Positions 42,496 to 50,572 of a DNA stretch of 64,000 nt are shown piece after piece. Under the pieces are notes generated by a model. The model searched no databases. It was not told the origin of the DNA and saw only the letters and a program-made list of their open reading frames with translations. Every line of letters starts with the position of its first letter. Positions within the stretch are counted from its first letter, which is position 1. The position numbers and the translations under genes were made by a program. The DNA comes from JANQPX01 sp039197065 (GTDB taxonomy: Bacteria > Pseudomonadota > Alphaproteobacteria > Geminicoccales > Geminicoccaceae): the NCBI GenBank assembly GCA_039197065.1, contig JBCCUL010000001.1, positions 310,001 to 374,000 of the forward strand. The letters run 5' to 3'.

Positions 42496-44432
42496 GTGGC
42501 ACGGCCACTTCGAGTGGCGCGTCCATCGCGGGTGGTGCGTCCACCGCGGGTGGTGCGTCCACCGCGGGTGGTGCGTCCACCGCGGGTGGTGCGTCCACCG
42601 CGGGTGGTGCGTCCACCGCGGGTGGTGCGTCCACCGCGGGTGGTGCGTCCACTGCGAGTGGAGCAGCCACCGCTGGCGGAGCCTTCGCTGCGGGGGGGGC
42701 ACCCATCGCCGTTGGTGACGCCTGCAGGGCGGTGGCCATGGTGGCCATCGATCCTATCGGTCTCGGCGGCGTCGTCCTGCGCGGTCTGCCGGGCCCCGTT
42801 CGCGACAACTGGATGTCGCTCCTGAAGGCTTGCCTGCCCGCTGATGCGCCGATCCGCCGCGTGCCGGTGCATGTCGGCAGTGATCGTCTGCTCGGCGGAC
42901 TGGACCTGACCGCCACCTTGAAGGCAGGTCGGCCCGTTCTGGAGCGGGGCGTGCTGGCTGCCGTGGACGGCGGCGTCCTGATCTTGCCCATGGCCGAACG
43001 TCTGCCCGCCACGAGCGCCGGCTTGATCGCCGCCGCCATGGACCTCCGCGCCGTGCATCTGGAGCGGGACGGTTTCACGGAACGCGAAGACAGCCGCTTT
43101 GCCGTGATCGCCCTCGACGAATCGCTCGATGATGAGGATCGACCGAGCGCGCTCCTTCGCGAGCGTCTGGCCTTCGACATCGATCTCGACGGTCTCTCCC
43201 ATCGAGACTGGCAACGGAATGCGCACACCGCCGAGCAGCTCGCCCAAGCCCGCGAGCATCTCAGCGCCATCACGATCGACGAGGCGCTGATCGAAGCCAT
43301 GACGGGAACTGCGCTCGCCCTCGGCATCAGCTCGCTGCGCGCGCCGTTGTTCGCGACCAGGGCCGCCGCCGCATCCGCAGCGCTGTCAGGAAGGAATGCG
43401 ATCGACGCCGAGGATGCAGCGCTCGCGGTCCGCCTGACCCTGGCGCATCGAGCGACGCAGCTGCCCTCGCTGGAAGACGAGGAGGAGAGCCCGCCGGAAC
43501 CGCCGGAGCCGGACGACGACGCGCCCTCCGATTCCGATGATCAGGATTTCGGTGATCGGCCGCTCGAAGATCGGCTGCTCGAAGCAGCACTCGCCGCCCT
43601 GCCGCCGGGCCTCCTCGCCTCCCTTCGCCTCGGTGCGAGCCGCAGCACCGCCGCCGGCAAGGCGTCTGCATCGCTCAAAAACGGACAGCGCGGCCGTCCC
43701 GCCGGCTTTCGCGCCGGCAGGCCAGGCGACGGCCATCGTCTGAGCGTGATCGACACGCTGCGCGCCGCAGCGCCCTGGCAAGGGCTTCGACGTCGTTCGC
43801 GTCCTGGGACTTCATCCGGCCGCCTCATCGTTCGGCCGGAGGATTTTCGGATCGTCAGGCGTAAGGAACAGAGCCGCACCACCACGATCTTCGTGGTCGA
43901 CGCCTCCGGCTCCAGCGCCATCGAACGCCTCGCCGAAGCCAAGGGGGCTGTCGAACTCCTCCTGGCCGAATGCTACACACGCCGGGATCAGGTGGCGCTT
44001 CTCGCTTTTCGGGGCTCAAGCGCCGAACTTCTCCTGCCGCCGACCCGCTCGCTTGTTCGGACCAAGCGCAGCCTCAGCGCGCTTCCGGGCGGCGGTGGCA
44101 CGCCCCTTGCCGCCGGTATCGAAGCGGCGCGCCAACTCGCTGACGGCGCAAGGCGTCGCGGCGAGACGCCGTTGCTCGTCTTCTTGACAGACGGCCGTGC
44201 GAATATCGGCCTCGATGGCGCGCCCGGCCGAAAAGCGGCGATGGCGGATGCGCTCATGGCAGCGAAGCGCATCGCCGCGACCGGCGACGGCGCCTTGGTG
44301 ATCGACATCGCCGCCCGTCCCGGCCCCGAAGCCGCGGCGCTCGCAAGCGCGCTGGATGGCCGCTATCTGCCCTTGCCGCGTGCCGATGCCCGAAAACTGT
44401 CCTCCATGGTGGCCACAGCGAGAGGACGATGA
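42492..44432 (+). CDS. bchD: Magnesium chelatase subunit D with repetitive N-terminal extension
   Basis: BchD is the platform subunit of Mg chelatase. The family part begins near residue 78 (VAMVAIDPIGLGGVVLRG) with a degenerate AAA+ domain. A Pro/acidic linker follows around residues 330-355, then a C-terminal integrin I-like domain with a MIDAS (DASGSSA and LTDGRANIG). In front of this lies an about 75-residue Gly/Ala/Ser/Thr segment built from six-residue GASTAG units (bases 42516-42695), absent from most BchD proteins. At 646 residues it is longer than usual. Whether the extension is translated or an internal start is used is unknown. Confidence 0.93.
   Translation: MSGTATSSGASIAGGASTAGGASTAGGASTAGGASTAGGASTAGGASTAGGASTASGAATAGGAFAAGGAPIAVGDACRAVAMVAIDPIGLGGVVLRGLPGPVRDNWMSLLKACLPADAPIRRVPVHVGSDRLLGGLDLTATLKAGRPVLERGVLAAVDGGVLILPMAERLPATSAGLIAAAMDLRAVHLERDGFTEREDSRFAVIALDESLDDEDRPSALLRERLAFDIDLDGLSHRDWQRNAHTAEQLAQAREHLSAITIDEALIEAMTGTALALGISSLRAPLFATRAAAASAALSGRNAIDAEDAALAVRLTLAHRATQLPSLEDEEESPPEPPEPDDDAPSDSDDQDFGDRPLEDRLLEAALAALPPGLLASLRLGASRSTAAGKASASLKNGQRGRPAGFRAGRPGDGHRLSVIDTLRAAAPWQGLRRRSRPGTSSGRLIVRPEDFRIVRRKEQSRTTTIFVVDASGSSAIERLAEAKGAVELLLAECYTRRDQVALLAFRGSSAELLLPPTRSLVRTKRSLSALPGGGGTPLAAGIEAARQLADGARRRGETPLLVFLTDGRANIGLDGAPGRKAAMADALMAAKRIAATGDGALVIDIAARPGPEAAALASALDGRYLPLPRADARKLSSMVATARGR
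42516..42695 (+). repeat. 18-bp tandem repeat inside bchD
   Basis: About ten units of an 18-base repeat (GGTGCGTCCACCGCGGGT-type). Six are near-identical, and the last three are diverged. Each unit encodes GASTAG in frame, so copy-number change alters protein length without a frameshift. Confidence 0.93.
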
Positions 44433-45319
44433 GCGCAGCGCTCAACTGGGATGAGGATGGCAAGGCCTGGCCGAACCGTGAAGCCAGCCGTTTCGTCGAG
44501 GCCGGCGGGCTTCGCTGGCATGTGCAGGTCATGGGCGCGGGGCCGACGGCGCTTCTCCTGCACGGTACGGGCGCCGCAAGCCATTCCTTCGCCGACCTCG
44601 CCCCTTTTCTCTCCAGGCGTTTCACGGTGGTCGTCCCCGATCTTCCGGGCCACGGCTTCACCGAAACGCCCGCTTACGAGCGCCTGAGCCTGCCCGCGAT
44701 GGCCGAAGGTCTTGGCGATCTCATGACGGTGCTTGGCCTCTCCGGCCCTGATTCAGGCCCCATCCTCGCCGCCGGCCATTCGGCGGGGGCCGCCATCCTC
44801 GCACGCATGTGCCTTGATCAGCTCATCCGTCCCCGTCTGCTCGTCAGCCTGAACGGCGCCATTCTGCCGCTTCACGGCACCCAGGGAAAACTGTTCGCGC
44901 CGCTCGCCAAGGCCTTCGTCAGCAGCGGCTTCATGCCGACCCTCTTCGCCTGGCGCGCGCGCAAAACCAACTTCGTAGCCCAGCTCATGCGCAGCACCGG
45001 CTCGACCATCGACGAGGACAAGTTCGCTCACTACGCCACGCTTGCCGGGAACGCCAACCACGTAGAGGCTGCCATCGGCATGATGGCGAACTGGGACCTG
45101 AAAGCCCTCGAACCGGACCTGTCTCGTCTGGAGCCGAAGCTTCTGCTCATAACCGGCGCCAACGACCGCATGATCCCTCCCAGCCACAGCCTGCGGCTGA
45201 GGCGGATCTTGCCCGAGCCACGCCTGGAGATCCTGCCGGATCTCGGCCATCTCGCCCATGAGGAAAACCCGGATGAGATCGGCGCTCTCATCCTGGACGC
45301 TTTCGACAGCATCGGGTAA
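44429..45319 (+). CDS. bchO: Mg-chelatase-associated alpha/beta hydrolase
   Basis: BchO is an alpha/beta-fold protein always found with bchID in purple bacteria; its exact role in bacteriochlorophyll synthesis is unsettled. The 296-residue protein has an oxyanion LLHGTGAAS, nucleophile elbow AAGHSAGAA near residue 112, Asp in ITGANDRMIPP and His in DLGHLAHEE, so its triad is intact. It overlaps bchD by 4 bases and ends the bchIDO operon before a repeat-bearing gap. Confidence 0.93.
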   Translation: MSAALNWDEDGKAWPNREASRFVEAGGLRWHVQVMGAGPTALLLHGTGAASHSFADLAPFLSRRFTVVVPDLPGHGFTETPAYERLSLPAMAEGLGDLMTVLGLSGPDSGPILAAGHSAGAAILARMCLDQLIRPRLLVSLNGAILPLHGTQGKLFAPLAKAFVSSGFMPTLFAWRARKTNFVAQLMRSTGSTIDEDKFAHYATLAGNANHVEAAIGMMANWDLKALEPDLSRLEPKLLLITGANDRMIPPSHSLRLRRILPEPRLEILPDLGHLAHEENPDEIGALILDAFDSIG

Positions 45320-45774
45320 CGGTGGTTCGATCGCTGGCCCCATAGATTGCTGGACCAGCGTATTTCTGACCAGGTTATGCGGCACGAACTGACCTCGACA
45401 GCCGTGCACCCTCAAAGCCTTAACCCTTCATTGACCACATCATGGCATGCTGTCTTCTGGTCCATGCGATCCTCGGAGTCCGTGCCTCGCCCAACCTATT
45501 TGGCGGGCGGTCGGATTCGCAGGATCGCATGGACCGTGTCCATCCCTATCAGCGCAGGGTTATCAAAGCGTTAATTCCATGCTTGTCGAAGAGGCTTCGC
45601 AGTCTTGGGATCGGCGCGTGTTGAGGAGAACCCAAGAAACTTCTCCGAGTTCCACGAACGCCCGGCAGCTTGACCCAGCTTTTCCAAGACTCGGCGCCAC
45701 CAATCTTTCACCCTCCGAAATCTAGCCCGCATACCGTAGGATTCTTGGCGCGCTCGGCGACGCCGGCCCAAACC
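45320..45774. other. Gap after bchO with a hairpin repeat
   Basis: Contains family A copy 6 (45420-45575). The remaining bases show no gene and no intrinsic terminator for bchO. The DUF3422 gene ends at its right edge on the minus strand. Confidence 0.65.
45420..45575 (+). repeat. Hairpin repeat family A, copy 6
   Basis: CtrA-like box TTAA-N7-TTGAC at 45420-45435, 23-base spacer, hairpin at 45459-45535 with two stem mismatches, GAGTC and GATTC in the arms. A second box TTAT-N7-TTAAT lies at 45560-45575. The loop has GCCTCGCC and GGCGGGCGG. Confidence 0.87.
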
Positions 45775-47076
45775 TTACGAAGTGGCCGCGCCACCGTCGG
45801 CTTTGGTGACCATTTTTCGGACTTTGCGCACGCCGAGGGCGACGATGATGATGACGATCGGGATGCTGAGGCCGGTCAGGAGTTCGACGTTCAGGGACAC
45901 GCCGCCAGCCTTGGCGCCCTTCGCCAGATAGTTCACGAGACCGACGACATAGTAGGTGATGGCGGCGATCGAGAGGCCTTCGACGGTTTCCTGCAGGCGC
46001 ATTTGGAGCTGTGCGCGGCGGTTCATCGATTCGAGAATGCCCTGGTTTTGTCGCTCATTGGCGATGTTGACCCTGGTGGAAAGGAGCTGCGTCGCGCGCG
46101 CCATGTGGCGGGAGAGATTTTCCTGCCTTGCACGCACCGCGCTACAGGTGCTCATCGCCGGCGCGAGGCGCCGCTCGATGAATTCCTGGAATGTCTGCAG
46201 GCCCTGAATGCGCTCTTCGCGAAGGTCGGTGATGCGCTGCTTCACCAGGTCGTAATAGGCGGCGCTGGCGCTGAACCGGAACTGATTCTCGGCATCGTCG
46301 CTTTCGATATGCGCCTGGAGCTGGGTCAGGCGATCGAGCAGGACGGGCTCATCCTCGTCCTTCACCAGGACCAGCGCGTTGGTGATCTCGGCGAGTTCGC
46401 GCTCGCCGGCGTCGAGCCTGGGCGTCAGCGCCTGGGCGACAGGAAGGGCGAGGAGCGCCATGATGCGATAGGTATCGATTTCCAGGAGACGTTGAACCAG
46501 CCTGCCCATCTGCCTCGGCGTCGTCTCGCGATCCTCGATCAGGATGCGGCTGAAGCCGTCGTCATGGATGTGAAAGTCGGTGAAGCCGGCGGCAGAGCCG
46601 CCGGACAGGATAGCGCCGATGATGGTATTGCCGGCGAAATGATCGGCGGCGATCTTGTCATGCTCGAGCACGGCCGCGCTGGCCGGGCGCACCACCACCT
46701 GGCAGGCGACCATGATCTCGCCGGGGATCGAGCTCACCCAGCTCGTCGGAACGGCGTCGATCGCCGGTTTCTCGAAAGGGGCTTCGCCATTTTCGGGGGC
46801 GATGAACTTGTAGCGGCTGAACTCGGTATGCCGCTCCCATTTGAGACGAAAAGGCCCGAAGTCTTCGCTGTAGTGGCTGATGCCGGGATCGGGCGGGCGG
46901 GCGTCGTGCTCCTTGGCGAATTCGACCAGCCGCTGCCATTCCTCTTCGCGGTTCGAGCGATCGGAAGCCAGCGCCAGATAGGTAAGCTTGACCGGTGCCC
47001 TCAACTCTTCCGGCGGCCGCGCGTGAACCTCGTTGGAAAGAACGAAGCGATCGGGATGATTGGGCGGCAAGGTCAT
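45775..47076 (-). CDS. DUF3422 family membrane-anchored protein
   Basis: The 433-residue product starts with LPPNHPDRFVLSNEVHARPPEELRAP, the signature opening of DUF3422. A long coiled coil at about 220-360 has ERQNQGILESMNRRAQLQMRLQETVEGLSIAAITYYVVGLVNYLAKG, and a final hydrophobic helix (IVIIIVALG) anchors the C-terminus. The family is common in Proteobacteria but its biochemistry is unknown to me. It is divergent from crtB, with a PpsR-type site between them, so it could be co-regulated with photosynthesis genes. Confidence 0.85.
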   Translation of the reverse strand: MTLPPNHPDRFVLSNEVHARPPEELRAPVKLTYLALASDRSNREEEWQRLVEFAKEHDARPPDPGISHYSEDFGPFRLKWERHTEFSRYKFIAPENGEAPFEKPAIDAVPTSWVSSIPGEIMVACQVVVRPASAAVLEHDKIAADHFAGNTIIGAILSGGSAAGFTDFHIHDDGFSRILIEDRETTPRQMGRLVQRLLEIDTYRIMALLALPVAQALTPRLDAGERELAEITNALVLVKDEDEPVLLDRLTQLQAHIESDDAENQFRFSASAAYYDLVKQRITDLREERIQGLQTFQEFIERRLAPAMSTCSAVRARQENLSRHMARATQLLSTRVNIANERQNQGILESMNRRAQLQMRLQETVEGLSIAAITYYVVGLVNYLAKGAKAGGVSLNVELLTGLSIPIVIIIVALGVRKVRKMVTKADGGAATS

Positions 47077-47132
47077 CGTGCGGATGGTCCTTTGGTCCGT
47101 CAGCGGCTGGTTGACGGAGCTTACATAGCAAA

Positions 47133-47150
47133 TGTAACGTTGGGTAGACA
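47133..47150. promoter_or_regulatory. PpsR/CrtJ-type operator upstream of crtB
   Basis: An exact TGT-N12-ACA motif lies in the 166-bp gap between the divergent crtB and DUF3422 genes. A TTACAT half-site stands just before it. This is the known target form of the redox repressor PpsR/CrtJ. Confidence 0.65.
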
Positions 47151-47242
47151 GTCGGCGGCGGTCTTCATGGGACCGACCTTATCCGACCGTCCCGAACGCG
47201 GCCTTGCGGCATAAGCGCTCGAATTTAAGGAATATTTCATCC

Positions 47243-48385
47243 ATGGCATCGAGCATCGCAAGCACGCTTTCAGGACAGGAAACGACGACGGTGTCGGAAG
47301 CCGAGGCCCTGGCGGCGTCCTCCCATTGGGATGCGCTCGCCCCCGACGTCACTGCCTGCCGTGCGATGCTCAAGCAGGGATCGAAAAGCTTTTATCTCGC
47401 ATCGAGACTGTTGCCGCAGAGGATGCGCGAGCCGACGGCGGCACTCTACGCTTTTTGCCGCCTCGCAGATGACGCCGTCGATCTCGAGGGGGGGAAGGAC
47501 GAAGCGCTCTCCGCCCTCGCCGAGCGCCTGGACCGTGTCTATGCCGGCAATCCTGACGATGATCCGGTCGAACGCGCCCTTTCAGCGACGGTGCGGCGCT
47601 TTGCGATCCCACGCGCCGTGCTCGACGGGCTGATCGAGGGACTCGCCTGGGATGCCGAAGAGCGGCGCTACGAGACGCTCGCCGATCTTCAGGCCTATGC
47701 CGCGCGCGTGGCGAGCACCGTGGGGGTCGCGAGCACGCTTCTTATGGGCGTGCGCTCGGAGCAGGCGTTGGCGCGGGCGGCCGATCTCGGCGTCGCCATG
47801 CAGCTCACCAACATTTCCCGTGATGTCGGGGAGGACGCGCGCGCTGGCCGGATCTATCTGCCGCTTCAGTGGATGCGGGACGCTGGCATCGACCCGGATG
47901 CCTGGCTGCAAGCGCCCGAGTTCGACGACCGCCTCGCTACGGTGATCGAGCGTTTACTCTTCGAGGCGGAGCGCCTCTATCGCCGTTCGGTCGACGGCAT
48001 CGCCCTCCTGCCCGCCGACTGCCGTCTCGGCATCCATGCTGCACGGCTGGTCTATCGCGAGATCGGTCAGGAACTGGCGCGCCGCGGTTATGATTCGGTG
48101 AGCCGGCGAATGGTCGTACCGGCCTATCGAAAGCTCTTCCTGGTTATCAAAGCAAGTTTTGCCTCATCCGCGAAACACGCCGATCCGAAGCCTCAGCCGC
48201 CGCTCGCCGAAACCGCATTCCTGATCGAGGCGGTCACCGAAAGCCGGCAGTCGACCGACGACTCCGGGGCCGCGTTCAAGACCAAGAAGCCGTCGGTCAG
48301 CGAGCGTATCGGATTGACTATCGAGCTGTTCACCCGCCTGGAAGAGGAAGACCGGCTTTCTCGAGAGCGTGATCGGAAAAGCTGA
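47243..48385 (+). CDS. crtB: Phytoene synthase
   Basis: CrtB condenses two GGPP to phytoene, the first carotenoid. The 380-residue protein has the two Asp-rich Mg-binding motifs (FCRLADDAVDLE near residue 75 and NISRDVGEDARAGRIYLP near 195) and the QLTN segment before the second. There are Ser/Thr/Lys-rich extensions at both ends; the core family is nearer 300-340 residues. The ATG at 47243 follows AAGGA. crtI is not beside it but 12 kb away behind pufM, an unusual split. Confidence 0.94.
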   Translation: MASSIASTLSGQETTTVSEAEALAASSHWDALAPDVTACRAMLKQGSKSFYLASRLLPQRMREPTAALYAFCRLADDAVDLEGGKDEALSALAERLDRVYAGNPDDDPVERALSATVRRFAIPRAVLDGLIEGLAWDAEERRYETLADLQAYAARVASTVGVASTLLMGVRSEQALARAADLGVAMQLTNISRDVGEDARAGRIYLPLQWMRDAGIDPDAWLQAPEFDDRLATVIERLLFEAERLYRRSVDGIALLPADCRLGIHAARLVYREIGQELARRGYDSVSRRMVVPAYRKLFLVIKASFASSAKHADPKPQPPLAETAFLIEAVTESRQSTDDSGAAFKTKKPSVSERIGLTIELFTRLEEEDRLSRERDRKS

Positions 48386-48438
48386 GAGCGACGTATTGAG
48401 AGCAGTGCATAAGGATCAGGCGATAGAGGGATATACCG

Positions 48439-48591
48439 ATGATGTGGGCCGAGCTTCTTTTCTTCGCCGGCGTTTTGGGTCTCGCATTCCATCAGCTATA
48501 CTCGGTGAAAAAGGCGCAGCGCGAGCGTATCGAGAATGAGCGCGCCGAATCGCGTTCGGGCGATCAGCCTGGCAAACAGTCCGAGAGCTGA
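48439..48591 (+). CDS. Small single-pass membrane protein next to crtB
   Basis: A 50-codon frame starts with ATG ATG after AGAGGG. The first 20 residues (MMWAELLFFAGVLGLAFHQL) are one hydrophobic helix. The rest is charged and hydrophilic, ending GKQSES. It lies 53 bases after crtB and converges with crtC. Good binding site, membrane-protein composition and position support a real gene. Homology was not checked and no function is claimed. Confidence 0.55.
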   Translation: MMWAELLFFAGVLGLAFHQLYSVKKAQRERIENERAESRSGDQPGKQSES

Positions 48592-48611
48592 GCGCTGTCT
48601 TGCGTAACTGA

Positions 48612-49586
48612 TCAGTTACGTCGCGGCATGCGAAAGGGTAGCAGCGTCTGCACCCAAGGCTGTCGAAAACGGTCGAGCGACAGGCTCTCATGCATGGCGG
48701 TCACCGTCTTGCCTTCAAGCTGCGTTCGCAGGGTCGAGCGGCTGTAGAACGGCGTGTCCTCCAGCGTTTCAATGATGGCGGCTCCGCCTTCGGTCTGGGT
48801 TCGCCTCGGCACCCGCCAACCGTTTGTTGGCAGCGCGTAGCGCGGCGGTGGGGCGGTCTCGAGCATGCCTGCGGCCTCGTCGATCCTAAGCGCGATCGCC
48901 TTTTCAGTACCGTCGCGGCGAACGACGTCGTAGAGAATGGCCGTCTCCGAACCGATATTGGCCCGAGACCAGTCCCAATAGGAAAAATCCTCTTCCAGCG
49001 GCCGATCGCCCTGATTGCGATCGAGATAGCCAAGCCCGCTCCAGCTGCGCGCCGGTGCCTGCATATCCACGTCGAGCCGGCAGCGGGGCGCAATCGGTGC
49101 CCAGCGGTGACGGCCGTCGGCGTCGAGCTCGAAGGTCCGTGATGTTCGAAGCTCGGGCCGCACCCGAATGTCGCCCCGAAGTCGCCGCGGCCAGGGCACC
49201 GTCGTCTCGTCGATCCGAATCACGAGATCGTCCCCGTCGACCGAAAGCTCGCTCGGTCCGATCCGCAGGTTCAGGCAACTCCGGGCCAGCGCGCCCTGCG
49301 CTCTTTCGGTCATGGCCCAGCGCTTGCCGCCCTTGCCGTAAAGCGCGACGTTGATCGAGACGAAATTCTCCGGATCGCCATCGCCCCGTCGCCTCGCGCG
49401 CGCGTAATAGGGTGAAAACACGCTGCCGATGAAGGCGATGATGGTGAGCCCGTGGTCGCCGTCATCGCTCATGCCGTCGACATACCACCAGACATAGCCG
49501 TCACGTGCGACCGTCGTGGTGAAATCGAGGTGGTCCATCAGGCTGTCACCCGGTTCCATCGTCCGATTTTTCCGTTTCGCCGACAC
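48612..49586 (-). CDS. crtC: Carotenoid 1,2-hydratase (hydroxyneurosporene synthase)
   Basis: CrtC adds water across the 1,2 double bond of neurosporene or lycopene in spirilloxanthin/spheroidene synthesis. The 324-residue protein has the family start GYVWWYVDGMSDDGDHGLTIIAFIGSVFSPYYARARR, the GLGYLDRNQG segment and FSYWDWSRA. The GTG at 49586 is used; an ATG nine codons later is possible. It is divergent from crtE, with two PpsR-type sites between them. Confidence 0.93.
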   Translation of the reverse strand: MSAKRKNRTMEPGDSLMDHLDFTTTVARDGYVWWYVDGMSDDGDHGLTIIAFIGSVFSPYYARARRRGDGDPENFVSINVALYGKGGKRWAMTERAQGALARSCLNLRIGPSELSVDGDDLVIRIDETTVPWPRRLRGDIRVRPELRTSRTFELDADGRHRWAPIAPRCRLDVDMQAPARSWSGLGYLDRNQGDRPLEEDFSYWDWSRANIGSETAILYDVVRRDGTEKAIALRIDEAAGMLETAPPPRYALPTNGWRVPRRTQTEGGAAIIETLEDTPFYSRSTLRTQLEGKTVTAMHESLSLDRFRQPWVQTLLPFRMPRRN

Positions 49587-49606
49587 CGAGACGCGCGTCC
49601 TTCAGC

Positions 49607-49648
49607 TGTCAGGTTAAGTTGACTCTTGCTTGTCTATATTGCATGACA
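49607..49648. promoter_or_regulatory. Paired PpsR/CrtJ-type operators between crtC and crtE
   Basis: TGT-N12-ACT at 49607-49624 and a perfect TGT-N12-ACA at 49631-49648, six bases apart. The spacing suits cooperative tetramer binding. Both divergent promoters would be covered. Confidence 0.72.
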
Positions 49649-49696
49649 ATAAGACATGACAATTAAAGTTGACAGTTGTTTCAGGGGAGGTCCGGC

Positions 49697-50572
49697 ATGG
49701 ACGTGAAGGCTCGGATCGAAAGGGCATTAGAGAAAGCCGTCGACAATGCTGTCGCGAGGAGCAACCCGCCCAGACTCACGGCGGCGATCCGCTATGCCAT
49801 GTTCCCTCCGGGTGCGCGTCTCAGGCCCAGGCTCTGCCTCGGCGTTGCCGGCGCTTGCGGCGATGATCGCCCCGAACTCACCAACGCTGCTGCCTCCGCG
49901 ATCGAGATGCTGCATTGCGCCTCCCTCATCCATGACGACATGCCCTGCTTCGACGACGCGGCGATCAGGCGCGGCAAGCCCACCCTGCATATCGCCTTCG
50001 ACGAACCGCTCGCCCTGCTCGCCGGCGATGCGCTCATCGTGCTCGCCTTCCAGACCCTGGCGCGCGTGGCCGGTGCCGGCGACGCGTTGGACCGGTTACC
50101 TCGACTTTTGAGCGTGGTGAGCGACTCGGTCGGCATGCCCGATGGGATCGTTGCGGGACAGGCCTGGGAAGGGGAGGCCGATCCCGATCTTGCGCAATAC
50201 CACCGCGCTAAAAGCGGTGCGCTTTTCGCTGGCTCGACAATGGCGGGAGCGGCGGCGGCGGGACGTGATCCAGCACCCTGGGCGACGCTCGGCCTTCGTC
50301 TCGGCGAGGCCTATCAGGTGATCGACGACATCCGCGATGTCACCGGCGATGCCGCTTCGCTCGGTAAGCCCACCGGCCAGGACGCGGCGCTGGATCGACC
50401 GAATGCCGTTGAGGAGCTGGGCATGGAGGGCGCCATCGCCCGCTTTGATGCACTGGTGGCCGAGGGTCTGGACAGCATGCCTGACTGCCCAGGACGCGCG
50501 CCGCTTAGAGTTCTCATTATCAACGAAACCAACCGTTTCCTTCCGGAAGACCGTTCCATCGGTGCCGCGTGA
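49697..50572 (+). CDS. crtE: Geranylgeranyl diphosphate synthase
   Basis: CrtE elongates prenyl diphosphates to GGPP for carotenoids and the bacteriochlorophyll tail. The 291 residues include the chain-length region and first Asp motif (HCASLIHDDMPCFDDA) near residue 75, GIVAGQAWEGE, and the second motif VIDDIRDVTGDAASLGKPTGQD. The ATG at 49697 follows a strong GGGGAGG. It overlaps crtF by one base, and crtEF-bchCXYZ-puf run in one direction as in other purple bacteria. Confidence 0.94.
   Translation: MDVKARIERALEKAVDNAVARSNPPRLTAAIRYAMFPPGARLRPRLCLGVAGACGDDRPELTNAAASAIEMLHCASLIHDDMPCFDDAAIRRGKPTLHIAFDEPLALLAGDALIVLAFQTLARVAGAGDALDRLPRLLSVVSDSVGMPDGIVAGQAWEGEADPDLAQYHRAKSGALFAGSTMAGAAAAGRDPAPWATLGLRLGEAYQVIDDIRDVTGDAASLGKPTGQDAALDRPNAVEELGMEGAIARFDALVAEGLDSMPDCPGRAPLRVLIINETNRFLPEDRSIGAA

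Noticed and set aside
42516..42695. CRISPR array in bchD
   Set aside because: Repeats are directly adjacent 18-bp units without spacers and in coding frame, so it is a minisatellite.
45700..47214. Plus-strand open frame of 514 codons
   Set aside because: It is antisense to the DUF3422 gene, whose conserved N-terminal signature lies on the minus strand.
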